DNA from: Mycobacterium seoulense
GTDB taxonomy: Bacteria > Actinomycetota > Actinomycetes > Mycobacteriales > Mycobacteriaceae
Direction of reading: 5' to 3'
Assembly: GCF_010731595.1 (NCBI RefSeq)
Contig: NZ_AP022582.1
Span: 3,162,001-3,226,000 of the forward strand
DNA: 64,000 bases
In this document: positions 45,733-53,955 of the stretch, in pieces
Layout: each line of letters starts with the position of its first letter
Numbering within the stretch: position 1 is the stretch's first letter
Translations under genes and position numbers: made by a program
The notes under the pieces: generated by a model
The model's input: the letters and a program-made list of their open reading frames with translations, nothing else
Database searches by the model: none
What the model was told of the DNA's origin: nothing

Positions 45733-45878
45733 GACGATCTCGTCACCGATACACCAGACATCCATTTCCAGATCGTCGACGTAACGTACCGCGGAATAAG
45801 CTCACCCCACTTCGGCGGCATCCGCGAGGTCCAATGATCCGGCGGCTCACACACATGACCGTCTGCGTCGATGATCAT
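45733..45878 (-). pseudogene. Amidohydrolase (TIM-barrel) N-terminal remnant
   Basis: MIIDADGHVCEPPDHWTSRMPPKWGELIPR matches the first 30 residues of the intact amidohydrolase at 61726-62946 almost perfectly. A frameshift follows, then the other frame gives YVDDLEMDVWCIGDEIV, also matching, before similarity stops at about 45733. About 350 residues are missing. ATG 45878 overlaps the thioesterase stop (ATGA). Confidence 0.85.
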
Positions 45879-46747
45879 CTGTTGTTCCTCCAATTGTGTT
45901 GACCTGACCATTCTCGAATGAGACCCACTTGCGTCGCAGAGGCAACGTGGTTGCCGCGCTCGTCGAAGAATCCGCCGACGCAGAACGCCCTGCCTTCCGA
46001 GGCACTCGGCGACAAATGATCGAAGCGCAACCACTGATCAATGCGGAAGGGGCGGTGAAACCACACAGAGTGATCGAGGGTGAACGTCTGAACGTCGTTG
46101 TGGGGCCCGATCTCGTGGGGGCTGAAGGAGCTCCTCAACAAAGTCAGGTCAGCGACACATATGGCGATGGCACTGTGGACCGCTTGAGGACCTTCGAAAG
46201 GTGTCGACGTTCGCACCCAGAGGCGCGGCAGCGTACCCTTGCCCGTTGTCGTAAGCGGCTTGCGCCCATTCGAATCCGGGCACCAGTCGACGTCCAGAGA
46301 AGACCATCGTCGATAGAATTCCGCCCAATCATCGGGAAAGGGACGCATGGCCGCGCCGGCCTTTGGCGGGCCGTCGACCGCTTCGGCAGCCAGTTGATGC
46401 TCGGGCCCAGTTTCCGGAGCGTGGAACGAGGCCTGCATGGAAAGAAGCTGCCGACCCTGCTGCTCGGCTATGACGTGCCGGTCGGAGAACGAGCGTGAGT
46501 CGCGCAAGCGTTCGACGCGAAAGTCGATCGGCGGCCCGATCAGCCCCGCGGAGAGAAAGTGCGACTGAACAGAGTGTGGGAGGCGTTTTTCCTCGACGGT
46601 CTTGGCCGCTGCCATCAGCGCCTGGCCTGCCAGCTGCCCGCCGAAGACCCGGGGCATACCGATATCGGGCGTGGTCCCTCGGTAGAAGTCGCTTGCGACG
46701 AATCGGACGTCGAGCAGGTCGATCAAGGATGCGACACTGGCGACCAT
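45875..46747 (-). CDS. Acyl-CoA thioesterase (TesB-like double hot-dog), copy 1
   Basis: A 290-residue acyl-CoA thioesterase II-like protein. N-terminal hot dog with RVFGGQLAGQALMAAAKTV and HSVQSHFLSAGLIGPPIDFRVERLRDSRSFSDR; C-terminal hot dog with VHSAIAICVADLTLLRS and TLDHSVWFHRPFRIDQWLRFDHLSPSASEGRAF. It hydrolyses acyl-CoA esters. Close paralogue of 62977-63831, where the gene lies between a CoA transferase and an amidohydrolase; here the amidohydrolase is destroyed. Start ATG 46747 (MVASVASLIDLLDV) aligns with the paralogue. Confidence 0.9.
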   Translation of the reverse strand: MVASVASLIDLLDVRFVASDFYRGTTPDIGMPRVFGGQLAGQALMAAAKTVEEKRLPHSVQSHFLSAGLIGPPIDFRVERLRDSRSFSDRHVIAEQQGRQLLSMQASFHAPETGPEHQLAAEAVDGPPKAGAAMRPFPDDWAEFYRRWSSLDVDWCPDSNGRKPLTTTGKGTLPRLWVRTSTPFEGPQAVHSAIAICVADLTLLRSSFSPHEIGPHNDVQTFTLDHSVWFHRPFRIDQWLRFDHLSPSASEGRAFCVGGFFDERGNHVASATQVGLIREWSGQHNWRNNR

Positions 46748-46945
46748 CAACAGCCCTCTTGGAGCGGGCTGCGACTTCCGACCGGCGTCCGCGATGTCCG
46801 GCGCTCGTGTGCAAGTCGCAATACCGCGGCGGCTTGTTCGGCTGGGATGAGGGCGAGGACCCCGCAAAGGTTCGACGCGACCGCGCTTTTGCTGGGCGTG
46901 CCTCGTGTCTGGGTACGCAGAGCTGCCATGGCAATCCCTGTCTAT

Positions 46946-47545
46946 CTAGGCCACTCTTCTGGGCCGTGACTGCCCGAGAATTTCCGTCCGCTTCCCGGTG
47001 ACCATTTCGCGATACAAATCTACTATATAGCAGAAATTCGAGTACGCCGGCGCGCCCAAAATCAAGGACCGAGGCACTGCAGGCTGCTGTGACACGTCAC
47101 ACGCAGCACCACGGGCCTGGCACAATCGCCAAGCACGCGAACGGCTTTCGTCAAGTCCTTGTTCGCGCCCTTCGCTTCGACCGTTACCGAACGCATCCAC
47201 CCTTCTTGGGAGGGCCCCGCGCTGGGCGCGATACCGTCGATGAGGCAGCGACGCGAACCCGACCGGGTTCAACCCGTAGTTGATGCCCATCCTGGCATTT
47301 TCCACGCGGTAGTTGTCCATGCTCAGGCCCGGAATAAGCGACAGGGTCAGAAAGCCTTGCGTAATGGTTGCGCCGTAGGGACTTTCAGTTTCCACGCGCT
47401 CCACATCGACGTGGGTCCACTGGTGGTCCCTGGTCACATCGGCGAACTCGTCGATACGCGACTGCTCCACGTCGAACCACCGGCTGACGCCGAGTTCGGC
47501 CCCTGTCGCCTCGACCGCGTCGTCGACCGATCCGAATGACTTCAT
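46946..47545 (-). pseudogene. MaoC-like enoyl-CoA hydratase, truncated
   Basis: The first ~100 residues (MKSFGSVDDAVEATGAELG ... DHQWTHVDVERVETESPYGATITQGFLTLSLIPG ... MGINYGLN) are a clear single-hot-dog MaoC dehydratase with the catalytic DHQWTHVD motif. After GLNPVGF the sequence no longer resembles the family (expected VRFPAPVPVGSRVR), and the frame runs on through unrelated sequence to 46946. So the C-terminal third is lost by frameshift or recombination. Confidence 0.7.
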
Positions 47546-47650
47546 TTCACTCCCGCCACACCACGAATACAGATATCTATTTAACGGTATACTCTGACGG
47601 CGAATCAGGACGACCCATCGGGGCCAGTCCGAGAACCTTTCGGGAGACAC

Positions 47651-48841
47651 ATGACGCCGACGACGTCGCGCGCAGCCATAGTGGCCGCCGCCCGCACCCC
47701 TATCGGTACCGCCCGCAGAGGGACGCTAATCCACATGCCTGCCGTTGAGTTGGCGAAACCGGTGGTCGCCGCGGCCATCGAACGATCAGGACTTGATGCC
47801 GCCGAGTTCGACGACCTGGTGCTCGCCGAGAGCCTGCAGGGCGGCGGAGACAGCGCCCGCTACGTCGCCGTCGACCTGGGCCTGATCGGCATTCCCGGGA
47901 TGGCGGTCAACCGGCAATGCGCGTCGAGTCTTTCTGCGGTCGCGGTGGCCGCAGGGCAGATCGCGGCCGGAATGAGTCGAGCGATCCTGGCCGGCGGGAT
48001 GGAATCGTCTTCGACAACACCGCTGCTGCGCAAACGCAAACCGTTCACCACTGGTAAGTCCCCGGAGGACTACGAGGACCCCTGGTCCCCGCTGTCACAC
48101 CCGCCGACACCGGACGCGCCGGCCCTCGACATGTCAATCACGGTGGCACACAACTGCGCAGTCCAGTACGGCCTCTCGCGTCAGGACCAAGACGAGTGGG
48201 CGCTGCGCAGCCACCAGCGCGCGGTGAAGGCCATCGACGCCGGTTCCTTCGTCGACGAGATCGTGCCGCTGCGAGTTCCGCAGGCCGACGGGTCATCGGT
48301 CACCTTCGCCCAGGACGAACACCCGCGCCGCGACACCACTCTGGAGGCCTTGTCCGGACTGAAGGTGCTGCATCCCGAGATCGAGGGGTTCACGGTGACT
48401 GCAGGAAATTCCTCGGGGCTCAACGATGCGGCGGCGATGGTCGCACTGGCCAGACCAGACACTGACAAGGACGTCTTGGCCAACGTGCTGGCGTGGACCT
48501 CGGTCGGCGTGCCGCCGAATCGGACTGGGAGCGGACCGATCTCGGCCATCCCCAAAGCGCTGGAGTTAGCGGGCCGCAAACTAGGAGACGTGGCGCTGTT
48601 CGAGATCAACGAGGCGTTCGCCGCCCAGGCGGTGGCATGCACACGTGAACTGGGCCTCGACGAGGACATCGTCAATGTTTACGGATCCGGCATCAGCCTG
48701 GGCCATCCTATCGCCGCGACCGGCGCACGGATGTTGACGTCGGTGATCTACGAGCTCCGCCGCCGCGGTGGCGGAATCGGCGTGATGTCGATGTGTGCGG
48801 GCGGCGGAATGGGGTCGGCAATGGTTATCGAGGTGGCATGA
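47651..48841 (+). CDS. Thiolase (acetyl-CoA C-acyltransferase)
   Basis: A 396-residue degradative-type thiolase. Nucleophile Cys in VNRQCASSLSAVA (about residue 87), then GGMESSS, NEAFAAQAV, GHPIAATGARM with catalytic His, and the second catalytic Cys in MSMCAGGGMGSAMVIE. It cleaves 3-ketoacyl-CoA with CoA. GGGAG precedes ATG 47651; the promoter region shared with the divergent MaoC remnant is AT-rich (47560-47600). Appears intact, in contrast to many neighbours. Confidence 0.93.
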   Translation: MTPTTSRAAIVAAARTPIGTARRGTLIHMPAVELAKPVVAAAIERSGLDAAEFDDLVLAESLQGGGDSARYVAVDLGLIGIPGMAVNRQCASSLSAVAVAAGQIAAGMSRAILAGGMESSSTTPLLRKRKPFTTGKSPEDYEDPWSPLSHPPTPDAPALDMSITVAHNCAVQYGLSRQDQDEWALRSHQRAVKAIDAGSFVDEIVPLRVPQADGSSVTFAQDEHPRRDTTLEALSGLKVLHPEIEGFTVTAGNSSGLNDAAAMVALARPDTDKDVLANVLAWTSVGVPPNRTGSGPISAIPKALELAGRKLGDVALFEINEAFAAQAVACTRELGLDEDIVNVYGSGISLGHPIAATGARMLTSVIYELRRRGGGIGVMSMCAGGGMGSAMVIEVA

Positions 48842-48842
48842 C

Positions 48843-49007
48843 ATGCCTCAACTCATCGCAGACAATCTCTTTCGGGTCGACGGCGAACGTGCCGTGCTCC
48901 AAGGGTCACGACGGTGGTCCACCCTCATGGTGAAATTCCCGGCGGAGCGCCCGGAGCTGTTCGACGCCAATCCCGATGTTCAGGCAGACATCGAGTCCAG
49001 CGAGTAA
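48843..49007 (+). pseudogene. Probable remnant of a DUF35 OB-fold/Zn-ribbon protein
   Basis: A 54-residue frame right after the thiolase stop. MPQLIADNLFRVDGERAVLQGSR is like the start of thiolase-partner DUF35 proteins, but the Cys of the zinc ribbon expected next are absent, and the sequence ends at 54 residues instead of about 130. Could also be an unrelated small protein. Confidence 0.4.
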
Positions 49008-49138
49008 CCGCTTTTCGACGACTCGCAGTCGACGTATGGCAAGATGCCCCGGACACCCCAGCGACGCGTCCCGCCCAATATCTAAGTGCCCTTTCTGGGA
49101 GGGCTCGGTTGCGGACGTAGTCCGAGCCAACATGTTTC

Positions 49139-49441
49139 TCAATCGCTGGCGGGCAGCGGTTTTGCCTCTTTGAGTGCCAGCGGAGTGTCACCGACACTCA
49201 ACGCCCCGACTCCGGCCTTGGTCACCAGCACTTCGGCGCCAGTGTCGTCGACGTAGCGTTTGCCCATCGTGCTGCCCCCGGCGAAAGCAGGATCCAGGTC
49301 GGCATGGGGTGACTTCTCAGCGTCCAGGGGCACCATCGGCTCTCCCCCGCACCGCAAGTCATCGAGGCTGTCGGCGGACCGCACGACGATGACCTGCGTG
49401 TCGCATACCTGGCTCTGCAGACGGGTTCCGTTCTTGATCAT
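49139..49441 (-). CDS. Small protein of unknown function linked to acyl-CoA synthetase
   Basis: A 100-residue protein (MIKNGTRLQSQVCDTQVIVVRSADSLDDLRCGGEPMVP...). A good GGAG lies before ATG 49441 and it starts 24 bp after the synthetase stop, so it is the second gene of that operon. Two Cys (QVCDTQ, LRCGG) and a conserved-looking GGEPMVPLD suggest a small metal-binding or carrier-like fold, but no family was recognised. Confidence 0.65.
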   Translation of the reverse strand: MIKNGTRLQSQVCDTQVIVVRSADSLDDLRCGGEPMVPLDAEKSPHADLDPAFAGGSTMGKRYVDDTGAEVLVTKAGVGALSVGDTPLALKEAKPLPASD

Positions 49442-49465
49442 CTTCAGCTCCTTGGTTTTTGGTGA

Positions 49466-50965
49466 CTAATGTTGTTCGGCCACAGTGTGCAGACTTTCAA
49501 CGACTTCGCGGCGGAGTACCTTGCCTGTCGCGGTTGTCGGCAAACCATCGCGGATGACGATGCGGTCAGGAGTGCGTGACCCCCGTAGCGTTTTGCGAAC
49601 GAACTCGCGCAGCTCTTCAACATCCGGTTCGGCGCCCGGCTCGGGCACCACGATTGCGACGATGATCTGCCCCCACTGCGGGTCGTCGATGCCGACCACC
49701 ACCACCTCGTGGACGTCGGGATGCTCCACGAGCACGTCCTCCACCTCCGCAGGGGCAATGTTCTCACCACCGCGGATGATCGTGTCGTCGGATCGGCCAC
49801 CGATGAACAGATAGCCTTCGTCATCGAGCATCGCGGTGTCCCTGGTGGGGAACCAGCCGTCGGCGTCGAGCACTGAACCGATTCCCGTGTATCGGCCTGA
49901 TACCTGGGGCCCCCGTACGAACAACTCCCCCGTTTGACCGGGCGGGAGTACAGTGCCCGTCTCATCACGGATCTGGACCTCGATGCCGGGCACCGGCCTG
50001 CCGACTGAACCGAGCCGGCGCGCCACGGCCTCCTCGGTCGAGCCGTGGGCCGTGCAGTGGTCCTCCGGCGTGAGAACCGCGATGGTAGAGCTTGTTTCGG
50101 TGAGTCCGTACGCGTTGACGAGCCCCACGTGAGGCAGCAGCGCGATGGTCTTACGGACCAGCGGCAGACCCACTTTCGATCCTCCGTACGCGAGAGTGCG
50201 CAGCGTCGGGAGATCCGTCGGGCCGGCCTGCAACTCGGCGATGATGCGGTCGAGCATCGTCGGCACCACCGTCGCAGTCGTCACTCGCTCGTCGCGCACC
50301 AACTGTGCCCACTCCCGCGGATCGAACTTGCGTAGGTAGACGATCCGTCGGCCTGCGTAAAGGTTCGACAGTGCCGCACCAATGCCGGCGATGTGATAAG
50401 GCGGCACACACACCAGGGCCGCGTCGTCGGCGTCGGCGGAACCGAATTCGACTGTGCCCGTGACGTAACCGGTCAGGTTGTTGTGTGTCAGCTCCACAGC
50501 CTTCGGCGCAGATGTGGTACCTGAGGTGAACAAGACGATTGCCACATCATCAGGATCGGCGAACTCCTCGACGGGTTCGCCCGCACGAGCGGCTTCGGTG
50601 AACTCCTTGGACGTCATCACGCGTCTACCCGCGTCGGCGACCAGTTCGGCGTACTCCGGGTCCGCGATTACCAGCGGCGCCGGCAGGCGCCCGATCAACT
50701 GGTGCAAACTCTCGGCGCTCAGACGGTAGTTCAGCGGCGTGAACGGAATGGCCGCTCGCGCGGACGAGAAGATCAACGACGGCAGCATGTGCCCGCCGGT
50801 GCCGACGTATGCCACGTGCTGAGCGCCGGAGCTGCGGACGACTCCAGCTCCCCCGCTCGCGAGCTGACTCAACTCCGACGCGGTCAGCCGGGCGCCACGA
50901 TCGACTACGGCGAGACGATCGGGATCGCCGGAAACGGCCATCTCCAGCAGCAGTGCAATGCTCAA
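49466..50965 (-). CDS. Acyl-CoA synthetase (FadD-type AMP-forming ligase)
   Basis: A 499-residue adenylate-forming enzyme. P-loop-like IVLFTSGTTSAPKAVELTHNN, adenine motif NAYGLTETSS, YLFIGGRSDDTIIRGGENIAPAEVEDVL (hinge and A8), and the catalytic Lys in ATGKVLRRE near the C terminus. TTG 50965 (LSIALLLEMAVSGDPDR) is chosen as typical of the family; the frame beyond it overlaps the divergent gene. It activates a carboxylic acid to a CoA ester; specificity unknown. A 15-nt operator-like motif lies 23 bp upstream. Confidence 0.9.
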   Translation of the reverse strand: MSIALLLEMAVSGDPDRLAVVDRGARLTASELSQLASGGAGVVRSSGAQHVAYVGTGGHMLPSLIFSSARAAIPFTPLNYRLSAESLHQLIGRLPAPLVIADPEYAELVADAGRRVMTSKEFTEAARAGEPVEEFADPDDVAIVLFTSGTTSAPKAVELTHNNLTGYVTGTVEFGSADADDAALVCVPPYHIAGIGAALSNLYAGRRIVYLRKFDPREWAQLVRDERVTTATVVPTMLDRIIAELQAGPTDLPTLRTLAYGGSKVGLPLVRKTIALLPHVGLVNAYGLTETSSTIAVLTPEDHCTAHGSTEEAVARRLGSVGRPVPGIEVQIRDETGTVLPPGQTGELFVRGPQVSGRYTGIGSVLDADGWFPTRDTAMLDDEGYLFIGGRSDDTIIRGGENIAPAEVEDVLVEHPDVHEVVVVGIDDPQWGQIIVAIVVPEPGAEPDVEELREFVRKTLRGSRTPDRIVIRDGLPTTATGKVLRREVVESLHTVAEQH

Positions 50966-50987
50966 ATCTCGGGGCCTTTCTCGAATC

Positions 50988-51002
50988 CGATATATAGTTA
51001 TA
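50988..51002. promoter_or_regulatory. AT-rich operator-like motif, copy 1
   Basis: CGATATATAGTTATA, identical to 56715-56729. It lies between the divergent acyl-CoA synthetase (start 50965) and the thiolase-like remnant (start 51047), in a position to cover both promoters. A degenerate, reverse-strand relative (TATAGATAACTGTTTAG) is at 52689-52705, before the acyl-CoA dehydrogenase. Confidence 0.5.
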
Positions 51003-51046
51003 TACTTACTGTCCGCCGGAGTCCAACCAGCGATTCGAGGAGCACC

Positions 51047-51274
51047 ATGAGCAGCACGCTGGGTACCGCAATCATCGGCATCGGGCTCCATCCCTTCGGC
51101 CGCTACGAGGACCGGGGCGCAGTTCCGATCGGCCGCGCGCTTGCGATCGAGGGCAGATCGACCCACGTCATGCTGGGCCAACCTGGGCCGAGCGCGGAGG
51201 CGATCCGGGCGTTCATCCACAGATGGGCTCCTAATTGTTTAGGTGTCTATGACTTAGGAGCGGTAAGAGGCTAA
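51047..51274 (+). pseudogene. Lipid-transfer protein/thiolase, N-terminal remnant
   Basis: MSSTLGTAIIGIGLHPFGRYEDR is the start of SCP2-thiolase-like (lipid-transfer protein) enzymes, about 390 residues long. From residue 25 the sequence is unrelated, and the frame ends after 75 codons. CGAGGAG precedes the ATG and the operator-like motif lies upstream, so the promoter end of the gene survives. Confidence 0.6.
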
Positions 51275-51298
51275 TTGCTGTTCGCCGAAAGGAAGACC

Positions 51299-51607
51299 AT
51301 GGCAAGCGTCGACGAAGCGGTCCCGACACGCGAAAGGCTCGATGAGGACGACCACGACCTATTGACGTTCGGGGAGGCAGGCGAGCGGCTTCACTTGGAG
51401 ACCGCAGCCGCCGAGCATGACGTTGGACATCTCGAGCAGTCCACCGCAGATCACGACCCCTCGAAAGGCCGAGCCCGCCTGAAAGCGCTCCGCATGGCAG
51501 CGCGATGCAATTCGACGCACCGGATCAACCACGAGAACTTCCAGGAGTTTTTCGGCAAACCCCGTAAGGCCAGGCGCAGCCTACCCTGCACCCAGGCTGC
51601 CAATTGA
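51299..51607 (+). CDS. Small acidic protein of an unrecognised duplicated family, copy A
   Basis: A 102-residue protein with MASVDEAVPTRERLDEDDHDLLTFGEAGERLHLETAAAEHD at the N terminus. The paralogue at 58688-59002 shares LDEDDHDLLTFGEAGERL exactly, and also the leader (GAAAGGA and GACCATGGCAAGCG). Predicted mostly helical, with a basic C-terminal end (FFGKPRKARRSL). The TTG of the next gene overlaps its stop, so it is coupled to a split-barrel flavoprotein-like gene. Function unknown. ATG 51299 is chosen from the shared start and ribosome site. Confidence 0.75.
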   Translation: MASVDEAVPTRERLDEDDHDLLTFGEAGERLHLETAAAEHDVGHLEQSTADHDPSKGRARLKALRMAARCNSTHRINHENFQEFFGKPRKARRSLPCTQAAN

Positions 51608-52032
51608 CGGTCGTATACCCCGGATGGTTGGTGAACGGCCGGCCGGTTTTGATGTTCCTCTTCATGAGGCGACCCGACGACACGGTGATCGGATACCCCA
51701 TGACCGGCACCCCACGTGACGGAGCCATCGAGTTCACGACCTATCGCAAGGCCGCGAAGGCGCGCTATCTGGCCGCGGACGAACGCGTCTGCGTTGTCAT
51801 TGTCAACGACGACGATCCCGCCGAGGGCGTTGCCTTATGGGGCCGTAGCCGCCTGATCGATCCAGCCGCGTTCATTCCCGCACGACCTGAAGTGGGCCCG
51901 ACAGACGTACCCGATGCCGTGATCGACACCGTTCGCGAGCGTTTGGAAGACGGTAAGCGGGTCGTGTTCCGAATCGAAGTCGATCATTCCCGACCCTCGC
52001 GGAGGGTGGTCGCCGCCAATGCCGAAGCGTGA
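51604..52032 (+). CDS. Pyridoxamine-5-phosphate-oxidase-like split-barrel protein, first
   Basis: A 142-residue protein. GWLVNGRPVLMFLFMRRPDD, GAIEFTTYRKAAKARYLAADERVCVVIVNDDDP and GVALWGRSRLID follow the flavin-reductase-like split-barrel pattern of PNPOx-like proteins that bind FMN or F420. TTG 51604 overlaps the upstream stop (TTGA), an unusual start supported by the same arrangement at 58999. It overlaps the next, related gene by 14 bp. Substrate unknown. Confidence 0.65.
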   Translation: MTVVYPGWLVNGRPVLMFLFMRRPDDTVIGYPMTGTPRDGAIEFTTYRKAAKARYLAADERVCVVIVNDDDPAEGVALWGRSRLIDPAAFIPARPEVGPTDVPDAVIDTVRERLEDGKRVVFRIEVDHSRPSRRVVAANAEA

Positions 52033-52372
52033 TATCCGCATGGACGCGGAGGAGATCGACGAATTCCTGTCGCGCTGCGAAGTCATGGCGGTCGGCACCG
52101 TCGACGCCGAGGGCTGGCCGACGGCCACCCTCACTCATAGTGAGTTCCGCACCACAGCGCTGCTGCTGCGGTTGGACCCGACTGATCCCGTCGCGGTAAA
52201 TGCCATTGCGCGCCAACAGCTCTGCTGTGTCGCCGATGAGCATTCGAGCTACTACGAGATTCGGGGTGTAATAGTGCACGGCCAGCCAAACTTCGTCGAC
52301 GAAGGTGTTCGTGTCGACATCGAGCGAAGCACGGGTTTCGATTTCGGAAAACTCCAGCGGGGCGAGTCGTAG
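52019..52372 (+). CDS. Pyridoxamine-5-phosphate-oxidase-like split-barrel protein, second
   Basis: A 117-residue protein. MDAEEIDEFLSRCEVMAVGTVDAEGWPTATLTHSEF is the typical N-terminal strand-turn pattern of small FMN/F420-binding split-barrel proteins (VGTVDADGxP), followed by QQLCCVADEHSSYYEIRGVIVHGQP. ATG 52019 follows GGAGGG. Together with the upstream gene it may form a heterodimer, as split-barrel proteins dimerise. Confidence 0.75.
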   Translation: MPKRDIRMDAEEIDEFLSRCEVMAVGTVDAEGWPTATLTHSEFRTTALLLRLDPTDPVAVNAIARQQLCCVADEHSSYYEIRGVIVHGQPNFVDEGVRVDIERSTGFDFGKLQRGES

Positions 52373-52752
52373 TGAGCCGAGTGAGACAGGGGCCAGGTTC
52401 CGGGCGTCCTACGCGATAACCGAGCGTATGAATGCCAATCTGGGTCAGACGGCTCGATCGCTAGCGCATCGCCTCCGCGAGACGTCTCCATTCATCACGC
52501 GGCAAGGCATTCGCATCATGTGACACGAATTGTATGCACACGTGGTCGACTCGGGCTGAGAGATGCTCACGCACCCTGCCTAGTCGGTTGAGAGACGCGG
52601 CCCTCCAATCGCTCTCCCGATCTAGTATTGTGCGCCGGCCCCGAGGCTTTCTCCTGCTGGACGGCGGGCGCGACCTAGTGTACCTCTTATAGATAACTGT
52701 TTAGCTGATCAGGCGACTGATCCAAGCCGGTTGACCCGAAGGGGGTGACGTA
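52373..52752. other. Intergenic region with repeat copy 2 and promoter-like sequence
   Basis: About 380 bp without a supported gene. Contains the 34-bp repeat (52424-52457) and AT-rich TATAGATAACTGTTTAG (52689-52705) about 50 bp before the acyl-CoA dehydrogenase, probably its promoter and operator. Confidence 0.45.
52424..52457. repeat. 34-bp repeat, copy 2
   Basis: Same orientation as 45699-45732 and identical at 30 of 34 positions (starts GCGTATGAATGCCA). It lies in non-coding sequence downstream of the split-barrel genes. Confidence 0.5.
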
Positions 52753-53955
52753 GTGTCGGCCTCCCTCAACGACGTTGTGAACCGTGGCGACTACGTGTCG
52801 CAGGTCGCGATCTTCCGCGAGGATCTCCGACAGTCTCTACGCACGCTCGACTGCGCCGATTACTGGCGGACCGCCGCGTACGCGACCGCCGAGACCGGGC
52901 TCGAACACGATGCAGCCGTGATGGCACGGTTGCACGCTGATGGCTGGAATCGATACGGCTGGCCCGAGGCGGCTGGCGGCTTGGGCGGCAACGAGATTCA
53001 CCGCGCCGTCCTCTACGAGGAGCTCGCGAACGCGATGCTGCCCATCCCGGCGCAGGCGTGGACGTTGGAGGTGATGGGGCCGGCGATCCTGAAGTTCGCC
53101 CCACACCTGGCACGTGAGTACCTTCCCCGCTGTCTCGACGGCTCCGAATGGTGGGGACAGGGCTTCTCCGAGCCGGAGTCCGGCAGCGATCTGGCCTCCC
53201 TGCAGACGCGGGCAACCGACGACGGCTCGGGTTGGTTCATAGTCAACGGTCAGAAGATCTGGACCAGTCACGGCGGCACGGCCAAGCGGCTGTGCGTGCT
53301 CGTTCGCACGGGATCACCAGAGAGCAGACACCGCGGCCTGACGATGATGCTCATAGACACGGATGCACCGGGCGTCACGGTGCATCCGATCGCGTTGGCC
53401 AGCGGGCGGCGCGAACTCGCCGAGGTCTTCTTCGACGATGTCCGCGTGCCACCGGAACGGCTGGTCGGTGAGATCGGCGCCGGCTGGGCCGTGACGATGT
53501 TCCTGATGCAGTACGAGCGCGGCATGTACGGCTATGCCGCGCTGAACAATATGTTGATGGAGTTGGGACGGCTGCGCGAATACATGGTGACCCGTGGAGC
53601 GGGTTCGGCCCAGCGAGAGCGGTTCGCGCGCGTGTACGTCGAGGTCATCGCAGCGCAGGCCCGTGCCGCCACCACCGTGCGCAAGCTGGCTGCCGGCGAG
53701 TCCGTAGACTCCGAGAGCAGCATCGACAAGCTGCTCTGCAGCGAAGCCGAGCGCGCGGTGTACGACCTGATCCTCGACCTCATGCGAGACCACATGATGG
53801 TCGGCACCGGGAGCGGCCCTGACGAGCTCGACACCGCACGCGCGAAGTGGTGGTACTCGCGGGCCGCCACGGTCATGGGCGGCACGGCTGGGGTTCAGCG
53901 TGGGATCATCGCCGACCACATTCTCGGGTTGCCGAAGGAAAGCCGCGCATCGTGA
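52753..53955 (+). CDS. Acyl-CoA dehydrogenase
   Basis: A 400-residue flavoprotein. Signature WWGQGFSEPESGSDLASLQT (FAD contact), WFIVNGQKIWTSHGGTAKRLCVLV, and C-terminal ATVMGGTAGVQRGIIADHILGLPKE. The usual catalytic Glu is not obvious from motifs alone. GTG 52753 is the start. The stop overlaps the GTG of a second acyl-CoA dehydrogenase-like gene (GTGA), the arrangement of heteromeric FadE pairs in mycobacterial steroid catabolism; here the partner is frameshifted. Confidence 0.9.
   Translation: MSASLNDVVNRGDYVSQVAIFREDLRQSLRTLDCADYWRTAAYATAETGLEHDAAVMARLHADGWNRYGWPEAAGGLGGNEIHRAVLYEELANAMLPIPAQAWTLEVMGPAILKFAPHLAREYLPRCLDGSEWWGQGFSEPESGSDLASLQTRATDDGSGWFIVNGQKIWTSHGGTAKRLCVLVRTGSPESRHRGLTMMLIDTDAPGVTVHPIALASGRRELAEVFFDDVRVPPERLVGEIGAGWAVTMFLMQYERGMYGYAALNNMLMELGRLREYMVTRGAGSAQRERFARVYVEVIAAQARAATTVRKLAAGESVDSESSIDKLLCSEAERAVYDLILDLMRDHMMVGTGSGPDELDTARAKWWYSRAATVMGGTAGVQRGIIADHILGLPKESRAS

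Noticed and set aside
46747..46929. 60-codon minus-strand ORF just before thioesterase copy 1
   Set aside because: No family resemblance, no convincing ribosome site, and nothing equivalent upstream of copy 2, where a CoA transferase is present.
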